Part shown: piece by piece, positions 22,604 to 33,140 of the stretch
How the letters are laid out: each line of letters begins with the position of its first letter
Numbering within the stretch: the first letter of the stretch is position 1
NCBI GenBank assembly: GCA_021186555.1
Contig: JAJKFL010000026.1
Span: forward strand, 1,674,001-1,738,000
Direction: 5' to 3'
Length of the DNA stretch: 64,000 nucleotides
Source: Reticulitermes speratus
Lineage: Eukaryota; Arthropoda; Insecta; Blattodea; Rhinotermitidae
Translations under genes and position numbers: made by a program
The notes under the pieces: model-generated
What the model was told of the DNA's origin: nothing
Databases searched by the model: none
What the model saw: only the letters and a program-made list of their open reading frames with translations

Positions 22604-22654
22604 CTCGTTCCTTTTTACAGGACGAAACGCTATAACGTAACAAGCCAAAAACAT
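22604..22654 (-). CDS. First coding exon candidate of the zinc-finger gene
   Basis: On the minus strand an ATG at 22654 opens 17 codons (MFLACYVIAFRPVKRNE) that end at a donor (AACGAG then GTAAAT) in phase 0. Upstream (22660-22740) the sequence is GC-richer than its surroundings and contains AAAATGGCTGC, a YY1-like motif often near transcription start sites. That makes a promoter here plausible. A short upstream frame (ATGGCTGCTCTGCAATAA) precedes the ATG. No TATA box is evident. This is a guess that needs transcript data. Confidence 0.25.
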
Positions 22655-22984
22655 GGAAAACAATTTATTGCAGAGCAGCCATTTTAAAACCGGTAGCACC
22701 TAACAGCAACGACACGTACCAACCGCACCGGTTATTTTAAACAAAACGTTTTTTATCGCTGAATATATTTTCTGCATAGCTTTAAAAGTGCAAAATTTGG
22801 TGTGGACATTCTGCCCAACGGCTTTGGAACTCACAGCCACACAATACGATGACACTGACATTTTCTTTCTCCACGTATGCGGTTTTATCTATTGCAACAA
22901 TCGTTCTACCTTTGTCGGCAGGTACCAACAGTAGTTCCTTCAGGTCGCAAGCAACCCCTGGTGATCCCATTGGATTTTCTGAGC

Positions 22985-24530
22985 AAGAGGTAGAGGGTCT
23001 TGCTACCCGTTAGTCGTTTTCGTTTTGTCGTTTCCTACTTTCCACGGCCTTGTAGATCAGTTCCTCCATTGCGTTCTGTTTTCGAGGCATTTATAGTGTC
23101 ATGCCAGTTCATCCTTATGGTTTTTCGTATTTCGTCTGTCCATTTTGGCCGCTGTCTTCCTCTTCTTCTACTGCTGTCTGTAAATTCTAACATCAAATCT
23201 TTTTCCAATGAATATGACGTGAGCATTGTGTGTCTGAAATATTTCAATTTGCCTATTACTGCTAAGGTTTCTAGGGAGTGCCTGGGCTTAATTTGTTTAT
23301 TCACCGATGCATTCGTCCTTCTTGCTGTCCATGGTATTCTGAGCAGCCTTCTCCACGTCCATAGCTCGAAGGCATCTAGCTTCCTTTTGTCTGACTTCAT
23401 TAACGTCCACCTTTCGCATCCATACAGCACTGCTGGGAACACTATTGTCTGCACTAACTTACCTTTTGTGTTGGTCGAAACTCCTGAGTCTTTCATAATT
23501 TTTGTCAATTTTGACATTGCTGCTTTGCCCAAGGTTATTCTTCTCTTGATCTCGTCATGGATATAGCCCTTATTGGTGATGAGAGCCCCTAAAACTTTTA
23601 GCTTGTTACTGTCCTTATTTCTTCGCCGTCTACTATTATGTTTCCTTGTTCCCCGATGCTCTTACTCTGGTTTTCTTTATGTTCAGTTTAAGACCTGCCT
23701 TTTCACCACTAATTTCTACCCTTTTTATCAGTTGGCCCATATCGTCCTTGTTTTCTGCTAGTAGAGTTGTATAATCTGCATATTTTAGGTTGTTTATTTT
23801 TCGGCCCCCTATTTTGACACCTGCCTCAATGTGTTCTTATGATGTGCTCGCTGTATAGATTTAAGAGGCCCGGAGATAAAATACAGTCTTATCTTACACC
23901 TTTTTTGTACTGGGAACCAATCTGTTGGGCTTTGTTCGACCTGTACTTTGGCTTCTTGATCTGTGTATATGTGTATCCGATCAAATATTCGGGTACTCCC
24001 ATATTTCTCATGCTGTTCCACATCTTTGAATGTTTCACACTATCAAACGCCTTTGCACAGTCTATAAAACACAGATATACAGGTTTGTTGTTCTCTCTGG
24101 TCCTTTCCAAGACCCATCTTACATTGGCGATTTGGTCCCTTTCCTGAATCCTGCTTGTTCCACTGGCATTTCACGTTCTATATACAGTTCAAGTCGTTTC
24201 TGAATTATTCTCAGTAGGATCTTGCTTGCGTGAGGGATTAATGCAATGGTGCGATTATTCGAGCACTCTCTGACATCTCCTTTCTTGGCTAGATGTATGA
24301 TGATAGACTGTTTCCACTCTCGTGGCCATTTCACCTTCTCCCATATTTCATTACACAAGATAGTCATTGCAGGGATGACTTCTTCTTTGATGGCTTTTAA
24401 CCATTCTATTTGTATGTTGCCAAACCCAGGAGCTTTGTTGTAAGGCAGCTGAACTAAAGCCCACCTTACCTCACTCTCCAGAATCCATGGTTCTTTCTCG
24501 TATGTGGGTCGACTGGTACTAGTATTACAT
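22985..24530 (-). mobile_element. Second 5'-truncated non-LTR retrotransposon, reverse transcriptase region
   Basis: Minus-strand remnants in order are EPWILESEVRWALVQLPYNK, then WPREWKQSIIIHLAKKGD and HASKILLRIIQKRLELYIER (24367-24119). Next come LCFIDCAKAFDSVKHSKMW (24110-23889) and a C-terminal part with LYGCERWTLMKSDKRKLDAFE and RRRGRQRPKWTDEI (23532-23035). The catalytic box reads YADY instead of YADD, and the blocks lie in different frames. It is therefore non-functional and older than the first LINE fragment. It has interrupted the Penelope-like sequence to its right. Confidence 0.85.
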
Positions 24531-24589
24531 TATTTGACACTAGTTTTTTTTAATTCTTTATAACATAGTTGTCTTTTATGCATAAAATT

Positions 24590-25690
24590 AGAAACGTACA
24601 TGAGTTGATAATATAGTTCACTTTTTTGGCTGCTACTACCCTATAAGCACTTTGTACATTTGTGTCTAGTAATTTTAAGGCCTTGTCGCCACTGGACTCA
24701 AAATCCGCGGGTTTCATCCCGACCGAGAGCGATGGATTTTTAAGGGTGATAAAAATCCGGAGAACCACTTCCTTCGAAGGGGAAGTAAAGTCATCGGTCC
24801 CATGTCCTAGATTTACGGCATGTAAAAGAACCTTCGAGCATGAATAGAACTAGTTGTGTCAGTAAGCAAAATTCAAGCGGCCATTTCTCACCCAAGTCTC
24901 GTGACTGCCTGCCAGATGGCTCTGGCAGTGTCATCAGGTTCGAGCAAAAACTTGTGCGGTCAGTGAGCCGGTCACTCACTACAGAATGCACACTTACCGA
25001 CCAGAAAACCTTCGGGATGAAATCCCAAAAAGGAGGAGGCTTTGGCCACCCCGGGCTGTAACGCCATGGTATAATAATAATAATAATAATCTTATAGCCT
25101 TCTCTGTTTCTATACCTACGTTAAGTAGATTAGATGTAAATGGTTTGTCTATACTATATTGAAATCCTAGGTACAAAATGATAATTTCTTCCTTAGTAAA
25201 AACTAGTTGCGATAAATTATTTACTCTTGCAGAAAATTTATTTTCTTGTTGTTTCTTTCCAGTATTTCTGTTGTATGGTTGTTTCTTGTTTTGTAGAGCA
25301 TCTAATTTCTTGTTGAGGTTGTCGTACTGTTTTTCGTTATCTTTCTGCAGTTTTTCATCAACATTTGCTTGTATATACAGCCAGCTCTTTTGCCAGTGTT
25401 TTGCACAGCTTTAATGGAGATGATAAAGTTGTTTGTTCAATTTCTGTTTTCTAATATATAGGTATTTCAGTTCTTGATTTATTCTACATTTGATGGCTGT
25501 TTTCAATGTGTTCTGCCTTTGTCAGTTGTGTCCATTCACTTTTATTGTGATGTATTTTGGTGTTAGTTTTAGTTGGCGACATAACTTATTGTACCAAATA
25601 GCTGCACTAGTTCTATGTAATTTTGTTTGACGTTGTTATATTGATATACTTCTTTTGCCTGTCTGGCTAAGGTAAACTTTACGTTACTTG
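24590..25690 (-). pseudogene. Penelope-like element, N-terminal coding part (interrupted)
   Basis: The minus-strand reading from about 25690 gives VKFTLARQAKEVYQYN, then (after a frame change) LKLTPKYITIKVNGHN, a lysine- and glutamine-rich segment, and YLGFQYSIDKPFTSNLLNV with ETEKAI at 25093. After an inserted LINE tail (24685-25089) the frame resumes at about 24684 as KLLDTNVQSAYRVVAAKKV. The order matches the region N-terminal to the reverse transcriptase in Penelope-like elements (TPKYI...; a KGLKYN-like block; an ETAI...L block). No catalytic reverse transcriptase follows, because LINE sequence begins at about 24530. Confidence 0.65.
24685..25089 (+). mobile_element. LINE 3' end or derived SINE with (TAA)n tail
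   Basis: About 405 bp ending in a (TAA/ATA)n tail at 25070-25089. It contains GGAAGTAAAGTCATCGGTCC and GATTTACGGCATGTAAAAGA, a type of 3' region common in insect RTE-like LINEs and their SINEs (from memory, not searched). It lies within the Penelope-like frame. The flanks TTTTAAGGCCTT (24673-24684) and TCTTATAGCCTT (25090-25101) agree at 9 of 12 positions, consistent with an eroded target duplication. Confidence 0.65.
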
Positions 25691-26051
25691 TTCCGTACGT
25701 AATGTAATACCAGTAACAGCCGACAAAGGTAGAATGATTTTTGTAATAGATGTATGGAACAAGTAACGTAAAATTGACATTCTCGTCACGCAACTTTTTT
25801 TCATTCATAACCTAGATGTGGCTTTGCATGCAGGAATGAATCTGTATCAGTTACAAGATGATATACTTTGGCAAAGATTCTGCCTGTTGTAGATATAACG
25901 TTTAGAAGCTTTGTTATTTATCTCTCCTCAAAGTTCAAAATTCTTAAAAACATTTTCTGGTTATGGTGATTGGATGCATTTTTTGTGTACAGCCTTCTTA
26001 TCTCAAACACCTCGCCTTGTTACATGCATCAACCTAGAACTGACTTGTTAA

Positions 26052-27565
26052 CAGTGGCGGACTGGCCAGGGTGTCAGCTTGCCCGATGGCAAGTGGTCCC
26101 ACTTAAACATTAGACAATATGTTAAAAATGTAAATGATCTTTTAGTAGCTTGAAAATATAATAGACGTTCCAATATTATTACCGGCTGCAACTAAAATTT
26201 ACGTTGTATTGCTATTTTAATAAAAAAAATTGTAATAAAATCTTTTTTCGAGGATACTTTATATTTAAGAATATAATAAATAACTCTGAAAAAATAATTC
26301 TGATTCGGGTTATGTGAGGCAGACGCATATGTTATATAGGCTCGGCTCTTTACTATTGCGACTGCGCAATGAAGCTTAGCTGGAAATCCCAGCCCGGGAT
26401 CGTGACGTGCAGCCGGAGTCAACTTTGTATCGAGCTATTGCATACATTGCAAATACAGCAAATATTTGAGTATGCTTCATCAGCTCTTCACCTTGTGCTT
26501 GCTTTGTTTGATAAAAGGTATGTATTTAATTAATATTTTTATATACTGTGGCCCTATGCCCTTTAATTTAAATATAATGTATTTTCTTTCATTGTACAAA
26601 ATTAGTATAAAAAGTACTAGGTAGTAAACATATTTAAGCTGCAGTCTCAAATAGTAATATATATGCATAATGAAGTTCAATAAATAATGATACCTTTTAT
26701 TTACTCTACAGTTAAAATTACTGTGATTGTTAAAATTGTTGTTAATAACAGATGCATCTATAAAACATATTTCCATTGATGTGTTCTTGCGGCGAGGTCC
26801 ATTATCTATTTCTACGAGAAATACATAATGGACCTCCCTACCTTACTGCAGAAATTTTCTACAATACGCTACAACAGTTTACAAACAAAATGAAGAATAC
26901 AGCAACACAATAATAATAACAACTTATTATTATCAAATGCAAACGTACAAATAGCCAACTTATGGCAAATGTTGGATTCAACATTTCATTGTAGATGTTC
27001 ATATTTCTAAATGTGGAGTATTTTTAATTGAGTTTTTATTTCAGGAATATTAGCCCTACCAGCATGGAAAAGAAAAAGCATAAATCTGGATCACTGAAAC
27101 GCAAAGAGCGACAAGAAGCAGAAAGGCAGGAATTAGCCAAGCGATGCAGGTCTATTACAGATTTTATAATACCACACAACCACCAACCACATCAATGTAC
27201 AGTTCCGCAACAAATAATCGAGAAGCAAGAAACAATACTCATGGTGATGATGCAATGAATTCTTCTGACTTCATTGTTCCGGTATCTGTACTACCGGTAG
27301 TTGCAACATCTGAACACATAGCTTCAACTAGTTACAGGGAATCAGATATACCTTCATGCATAAATGACTTGGTTTCTGAAGCACATCCTATAAATTAACC
27401 TACACAAGAAAATGAAAGATCAACTGCTGGAATCTTCCAATATCCATCACGAGCAAATATGAAACAGTTTTTTGCTGAACATCCATTTCAGCCACTTGAT
27501 GATCTGCCATTTGATGCTCGTTTGTATCAGAGGAAAATTATGAATGACTCACTCCCATACAAACC
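26052..27565 (+). mobile_element. TTF/ZMYM1-type hAT element, 5' part, copy 1
   Basis: The left end begins CAGTGGCGGACTGGCCAGG, a hAT-type terminus. A GC-richer leader at 26330-26517 ends at a donor (AAAAG then GTATGT). A 527-bp intron (26518-27044) and an acceptor TTTTTATTTCAG lead to the coding exon. The element is cut at about 27565 by Penelope-like sequence, and its right end is not found in the window, so its duplication cannot be checked. Confidence 0.6.
27064..27565 (+). pseudogene. TTF/ZMYM1-type hAT transposase, N-terminal fragment, copy 1
   Basis: The frame begins MEKKKHKSGSLKRKERQEA with the basic KSG..KRK start typical of ZMYM1-like hAT proteins, then CRSITDFIIP. Near the break it reads HPFQPLDDLPFDARLYQRK, the usual lead-in to the TTF-type zinc finger. 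The finger and catalytic core are missing because Penelope-like sequence follows NDSLPYK. Copy 1 also has a 2-bp insertion near 27173 relative to copies 2 and 3, and an in-frame TAA near 27396. It cannot make a transposase. Confidence 0.65.
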
Positions 27566-28368
27566 TAACAATAGACATATATAGAAAACCTACCACATCC
27601 GATATAACTACACACTACAACTCCAACCACCCTACACAACACAAAATGGCTGAATACAGGTTCCTTTTTAACAGGTTATACCAACTTCCCATATCACAGG
27701 AACAGCAACAACGCGAAATGAAAATCATACACCAAATCGCCAAAAACAATGGATACCCCAACAATATCATTGAAAAACTAAACAAGCAAATCAAAAACAA
27801 GATAGAAAACAAATCACATAATTCCTCACAAACCATACAAACCAAAAAATGGGCATTATTCGAGTACCACAACCCCATAATAACGAAAATTACAAATATA
27901 TTCAAGAATACTGACATACAAATTGCATACCAAGTTAAAAACACAACGCAACACATACTGAAAGAATATGACCCAAACTGGACACATATGAAAATAGCCA
28001 TATATAGTCTAAAATGTAATACATGTAACATGCAGTATGTTGGCCAGACTGGCCGTAATCTCAAAACTCGGTATATAGAACATTGCAGACACATAAAATC
28101 TAGCGACCCAAAATCAGCCTTTGCTATGCATATTCTAAATAATAAATATGAATATGGCCCAATAAATACTACTATCACCCTGGTAAAAACTTGTAAAAAA
28201 GGCTGGTATATGAACATTTTAGAAAATGTGTACATACAGCAGTTTCACCAAAGTGGAATCCTAATTAAAGAACAGCAATCGGGAGAACAAAATCTCTTAT
28301 TCAAACTCATTAAGCCAACTACATCACTTACGCATGCGCAAAACCCTATACCAACAGACACGACATAA
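27566..28368 (+). pseudogene. Penelope-like element C-terminus with GIY-YIG endonuclease
   Basis: An open frame of about 267 codons starts inside the reverse transcriptase thumb (LTIDIYRKPTTSDITTHYNS; SNHPTQHKMAEYRFLFNRLY; IAKNNGYPNNIIEKL). It ends in a GIY-YIG endonuclease domain (IYSLKCNTCNMQYVGQTGRN, then RYIEHCRHIK). A CxxC pair before YVGQTG and the later histidines match the zinc-binding pattern of Penelope endonucleases. It is 5'-truncated, so it lacks the catalytic reverse transcriptase motifs and cannot retrotranspose. The frame itself is undamaged in this copy and continues through KKGWYMNILENVYIQQFHQS to a stop at 28368. An ATG at 27544 precedes it only by chance, in hAT sequence. 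Confidence 0.85.
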
Positions 28369-28790
28369 GCAAACGGAAAATCAATACTAGACACCACACA
28401 GCTACCGCACGATACGGACACAACACGACGCACGAAGCATATACAGGTATGTCGACGTAGATAATCTCACGTCTTCACATCAAATACTCTTGGAATATAA
28501 CTCTGTATTTCAAGTTTCTAATTGTAATTAATATTTCTACAGATGTTCACTATTCATCAAATTAAAAGATACACCACAAGAACCGCAAGACCAATCTGCC
28601 ACTAATTTCATATAGATCTCAAGTTATGTATCTACTTCTAACAATTTTAACATCATTTTAATAATATTACGGTATTACACAATACTATATGAAGTTTAAC
28701 ATTAACAGACTGTCATTTTATGTATCACCCATTATATACACGGATGTAATAACGTATTTATGATTGTATGGTCTATGCTGTAAACTCTAC

Positions 28791-28840
28791 GATCCCCTGA
28801 ATATGGCGTTTTGAAACGCCAAAATACATATAGGGGTAAA
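28791..28840 (+). other. Hairpin in Penelope-like 3' region, possible relic hammerhead motif
   Basis: CCCCTGAATA is followed by TGGCGTTTTGAAACGCCA (an 8-bp stem) and then AAATACATATAGGGG. The outer CCC/GGG can pair. The layout recalls hammerhead ribozymes reported in Penelope-like terminal regions (CUGANGA, stem, GAAA, stem, cleavage site). Here CTGAATA lacks the conserved G and the GAAA box reads AAAA. Copies at 43105 and 57421 have CTGAAGA, which fits the first box. Activity is doubtful. Confidence 0.3.
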
Positions 28841-30772
28841 ATAATTTTAATTTTATAAGTTAATGTGCTTAAGTTGGTGTGGAAATAAACAATTTCAATT
28901 GTTACAAGATGCACGGTATATACAATGTAAAAATTTATTTTAAAACATTTTATAAAAAAGCCATAGGGACAAAAACAAGTAGCTTACCTACAGCAGTATA
29001 AGATATACAGATGTATTAGACGGTAATTTGACTGTTCATTTCTTGTTCAAGAGATGTTATCAGAAATATTTTACTGTCCTTTGTTCTTGTTCACTACATA
29101 ATGAAGATAACAGATGTGAAATGTACACCCCCTCCTACTTCTCAGTGTTCCAGAAAATAGCAGTTGCAGGGCAAACGAAACAAAAAATAAATTGGAATAA
29201 ACAATTACACATGAAATTAATTGATTCCAAATATAACATCATCTTAGTGATGAAACTATACACTAATACATGTAGCTGTTCTGCTGTGATTTAGACATGG
29301 TTGTTGCTGAAAACCCGGGGTACCTTATGCACACTGACCTCTGACGATACAGAGATATTATGAATGTAAGTGGGGCAGTCTATAGAAATGCCAAATGAGG
29401 ACAAAATAAATCCAATGTAATCAACTAACTGATACACAACAAAACTGTGCCTGTAACCTACACAGAAGAGCATATAATCCCATTAAACTGACACATCATA
29501 ATCTAATACGACAGATTGTGAATTTTCGAAATCACACAACTAATTCTATCACCTATAAAATACGTACCCAATTTTCAGTGTTTCTTTTTCTTAGTCATAC
29601 ATTATCAGTTGTGCCATATTGACCGCAAAGCCTGTCTTTAATGTGGAGTGGGGTGGGGAGTTGAGGGGCTGCCACTGAAATATAACATACTGGGGACCCC
29701 ACCAAGAATACATGAATTAAACATACAAATAAAATGATCACAACAAAAATCACTCACACTGAAAGTATTTGCTCTACTTTCAAAATACACTGACCGATGA
29801 AGTTCTGTATAATTTACGAGCATTTAAAGGCCATATAATTTACAAAATTACAAACATTGCAAGTAAAAGTGAACATATATAAATGAAGGGGATATATAAT
29901 ACACACATACAGACATTACATACATACATAGATACATGGACTCTAGAGATCAGTGTTTTTTAAATGACAGTAGGATGTGGAATAAGTCATAAACATACAA
30001 AATATGTAAAGTATCCAATATATACACAAGTATAACAGCAAAAAATACTATAAAAATTTTACATACAATATTACGCATCATCTGTACACATAAAAAATTC
30101 ATCTACAGAGTAAAGGGAACATGTGTTTATGCATCCTCTTAATGCCACTGTAAATTATGTTACCTTCCTGCAACAGGAGTTACAGTTACCATTGCAATTC
30201 TACTGCTTACTGCCATTCCTGACTGCACTGTTTTTGCTTCCTTACTGACACCACACATATACCAAGTGCTGTCATGTGAGTACAGTGTGTCATGTAGATG
30301 TGAAAGGCAGATAGTGAAAAATTGTGCAAGTAGTTTATATGTGGCCTACAACAAAATGTTGCTGCAGGGGACAACCAACAGAATCGCGATACCAACATTA
30401 CACACAAGATCTTCACTCTTGTGGGTTGTTGAACTCAAATGTAGGCTGGCTGGTTGGTTGGTTTGTTGGTTGGTTAGCACTATTTTAGGACAGTATCAGT
30501 CCTGTCTTCAAGAGTCATGATGTCAAAGAATTCCTCTTGGATATGTCAAATCAACAGAAGTCTCCATTTAAAATATACAGAAGTTGATACTCATTCAGCA
30601 TTAGATGGACAAATATCAGACACACGGCAGCAATTTAGATACCCTGCAAGTTTGTTAAGGATGAATGACACTTTAGCATAATCAGATTACTAACAGCAAC
30701 TGCCTTGCAACATATATGAATACAGTATGTTGGCTCTCCACAACATACCACCTCATGTCTTCTATAAAAATA

Positions 30773-32029
30773 CTACATGCCTATAGATGCCACACATGCT
30801 GTATGCACTGATGTATCACTAGTTTGAAGGAGCTGATGTTTCTTAAGACAATTTTGTTGACTGAATGACTCAGTACATACACCACAAGAATACGGACGCT
30901 CACCAGTATGTATGAGGTGATGTTTCTTCAGACCACTCCTCCGACTGAATGATTTATTACATACACTGCAGGTATAAGGACGCTCACCAGTATGTATGCG
31001 TCTGTGTACCTTGAGATTACCCTGCTCACTGAATGACTTATTACATACACCACAAGAATAAGAACGTTCACCAGTATGTATGCGCTGATGTTTCTTCAGA
31101 CTACCCTGGTCACGGAATGACTTATTACATACACCACAAGAATAAGAACGTTCACCAGTATGTATGCGCTGATGTTTCTTCAGACTACCCTGGTAACGGA
31201 ATGACTTATTACATACAGCACAAGAATAAGGACGCTCACCAGTATGTATGCGATGATGTTTCTTCAGACTACACTGCTCACTGAATGACTTATTACATAC
31301 ACCACAAGAATAAGGACGTTCACCAGTATGTATGCGATGATGTTTCTTCAGACCACTACCCTGACTGAATGATTTATTACATACACCACAGGTATAAGGA
31401 CGTTCACCAGTATGTATTCGTCGGTGTTCCTTGAGACTACACAGCTTACTGAATGACTTATTACATACACCACAAGAATAAGAACGTTCACCAGTATGTA
31501 TGCGCTGATGTTTCTTCAGACTACCCTGGTCACGGAATGACTTATTACATACAGCACAAGAATAAGGACGCTCACCAGTATGTATGCGCTGATGATTCTT
31601 CAGACTTCTCCTGTCACTGAATGATTTTTTACATACACTACAGGTATAAGGACGCTCACCAGTATGTATGTGCTGATGTTTCTTCAGATTACCCTTCTCA
31701 CTGAATGTTTTATTACATACACCACAAGAATAAGGACGCTCACCAGTATGTATGCGCTGATGTTTCTTCAGCCTACTCCCGTCACTGAATGATTTATTAC
31801 ATACACTACAGGTATAAGGACGTTCACCAGTATGTATGCTTTGGTGTTCCTCCAGGTCATTCTCATACATGAACAGTTTATTACACACATCACATGAAAA
31901 TGCTTGTGCCTCACTATGAATGCGTTTATGTTTTCTCAGACTATTTTGATTAGTGTATGATTTATTACACACACCACAAGAATATGGATGCACGTCAACA
32001 TGTGTGAGTTCATCTTCAATGTCTATATT
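30773..32029 (-). CDS. C2H2 zinc-finger protein, terminal exon of copy 2 (14 fingers)
   Basis: An intact 418-residue exon frame, taken from the acceptor at 32029 in phase 0 and starting NIDIEDELTHVDV. Fourteen fingers can be counted. Thirteen are complete; the last reads HQLLQ where copy 1 has HQLLH, so its final zinc ligand is lost. Compared with copy 1 the middle fingers differ in number and identity (FRDQGSL, FSKLCSL, FRYQGSL and FSRRSGL types). Some are duplicated internally, for example two FRDQGSL fingers. Position 6 of the recognition helix is nearly always Lys. The exons upstream of the acidic exon are deleted in this copy, so expression would need a promoter or exons from farther right. 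Confidence 0.8.
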   Translation of the reverse strand, partial: NIDIEDELTHVDVHPYSCGVCNKSYTNQNSLRKHKRIHSEAQAFSCDVCNKLFMYENDLEEHQSIHTGERPYTCSVCNKSFSDGSRLKKHQRIHTGERPYSCGVCNKTFSEKGNLKKHQHIHTGERPYTCSVCKKSFSDRRSLKNHQRIHTGERPYSCAVCNKSFRDQGSLKKHQRIHTGERSYSCGVCNKSFSKLCSLKEHRRIHTGERPYTCGVCNKSFSQGSGLKKHHRIHTGERPYSCGVCNKSFSEQCSLKKHHRIHTGERPYSCAVCNKSFRYQGSLKKHQRIHTGERSYSCGVCNKSFRDQGSLKKHQRIHTGERSYSCGVCNKSFSEQGNLKVHRRIHTGERPYTCSVCNKSFSRRSGLKKHHLIHTGERPYSCGVCTESFSQQNCLKKHQLLQTSDTSVHTACVASIGM

Positions 32030-32063
32030 CTGGAAAAGGAAAAGTTGACTGAGAAATATTATA

Positions 32064-33140
32064 CCGTATGTACACAATTGCAACACTTGGGTTTTTCCTT
32101 AAATTTACACCTTAAATATGTGAAGTCGTCTTAAATTTGTATACAAGCACAAAACCGGACCACACTGTGCCAGACCGCACCAAACCGTATCGCTCTGAAT
32201 TGGACCAAGCAGAGCCAAACCAAGGCCTGCAAAACCAAATTGTCATATGTAGACAAAAAAGAGAACAGGGCACGACTCAAGTTAACTGGAACAATGTCCT
32301 TTTTATTTGACACTGTTCATCGTCTAATTTTTTAAAGAAGCGCAACGTTTCAGAAGACGGCTCTGCTTCAGTCTCCAGGCAAAGAAGAACCTTACCTGGT
32401 GGGTCAATTAGATCAAGTTATTTCCAATCACTGGGAAGCACAGAAACAGGAAAATTGTTAATGTATGCACCTGAGAACAGATACAGTCCAAGGGTAATAA
32501 CAGAAAAAGGGCTATTGAAAAATTAAAAATTGACTTCAAGACTCAAAAATAAAACCTGGGACAATCCAGTAATTGAAAACCAAAAAGAGAGCGATGAACT
32601 CAGGCCGACACACCCCTCTCACACACACACACGCACACCCACATGCACACATGCGTGTGCACACACAATCACACACACACACAACTTCAGAACACATGTA
32701 TTTAAAATTCTTAACACCACCAACACCATCTGTGGTGAAAATTGTGAATCTTCATGGGTTCAACTAAGTTTATAAGCCAGGAAATATAAATTTATTACTT
32801 AGTCAGTGTGGATCACAGTGGCATGGCAGCGCATTTCACCAGCATTGTTTGTGAAGGGTTTTAAGCAGTGCAGTATATCCAACGCAATGGATGAGACTGA
32901 TGATATGTTGTGGAATGACAGTGAAGAGGATGGGAACGTTAGGAGTGAGTGAGAGGAAGAAGAAGGCGCTGACTGTGAAGATGGAGACAGTGACACTGAC
33001 TGGTAAAGGTAGATAGAATCTGACATGCTTTGTGTACTAAGTATATGAAATTAACATTAAAATACTTATTTCTTAGCAGACGTTTTATTCTTTAGAGAGT
33101 CGTCTTAGATTAGCGTCGTCTTGCATTCAGGTAAATATGG
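32064..33140 (+). mobile_element. Tigger/pogo-type transposon, degenerate, copy 2
   Basis: Same element and TA-flanked position as at 3195-4268, 34 bp upstream of the finger-exon acceptor. The transposase C-terminal remnant at 32806-33006 reads MDETDDMLWNDSEEDG, with the same in-frame TGA. Confidence 0.7.

Larger units (their letters stand above)
24966..28933. repeat. Tandem segmental duplication, copy 1, right part
   Basis: Collinear with 39531-43249 and 53842-57567. It carries the LINE tail end, the Penelope-like N-terminal part (-), the TTF-type hAT 5' part (+) and the Penelope-like GIY-YIG part (+). At about 28934 it joins directly to the start of copy 2. Confidence 0.9.

Noticed and set aside
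27615-28235. 206-codon cysteine-rich minus-strand frame
   Set aside because: Antisense of the Penelope-like GIY-YIG coding region; the forward frame carries clear motifs.
31033-31284. Plus-strand open frame with HHKNKNVHQYVCADV repeats (also at 45345-45596)
   Set aside because: Shadow of the zinc-finger exon on the opposite strand; its repetition follows the finger period.
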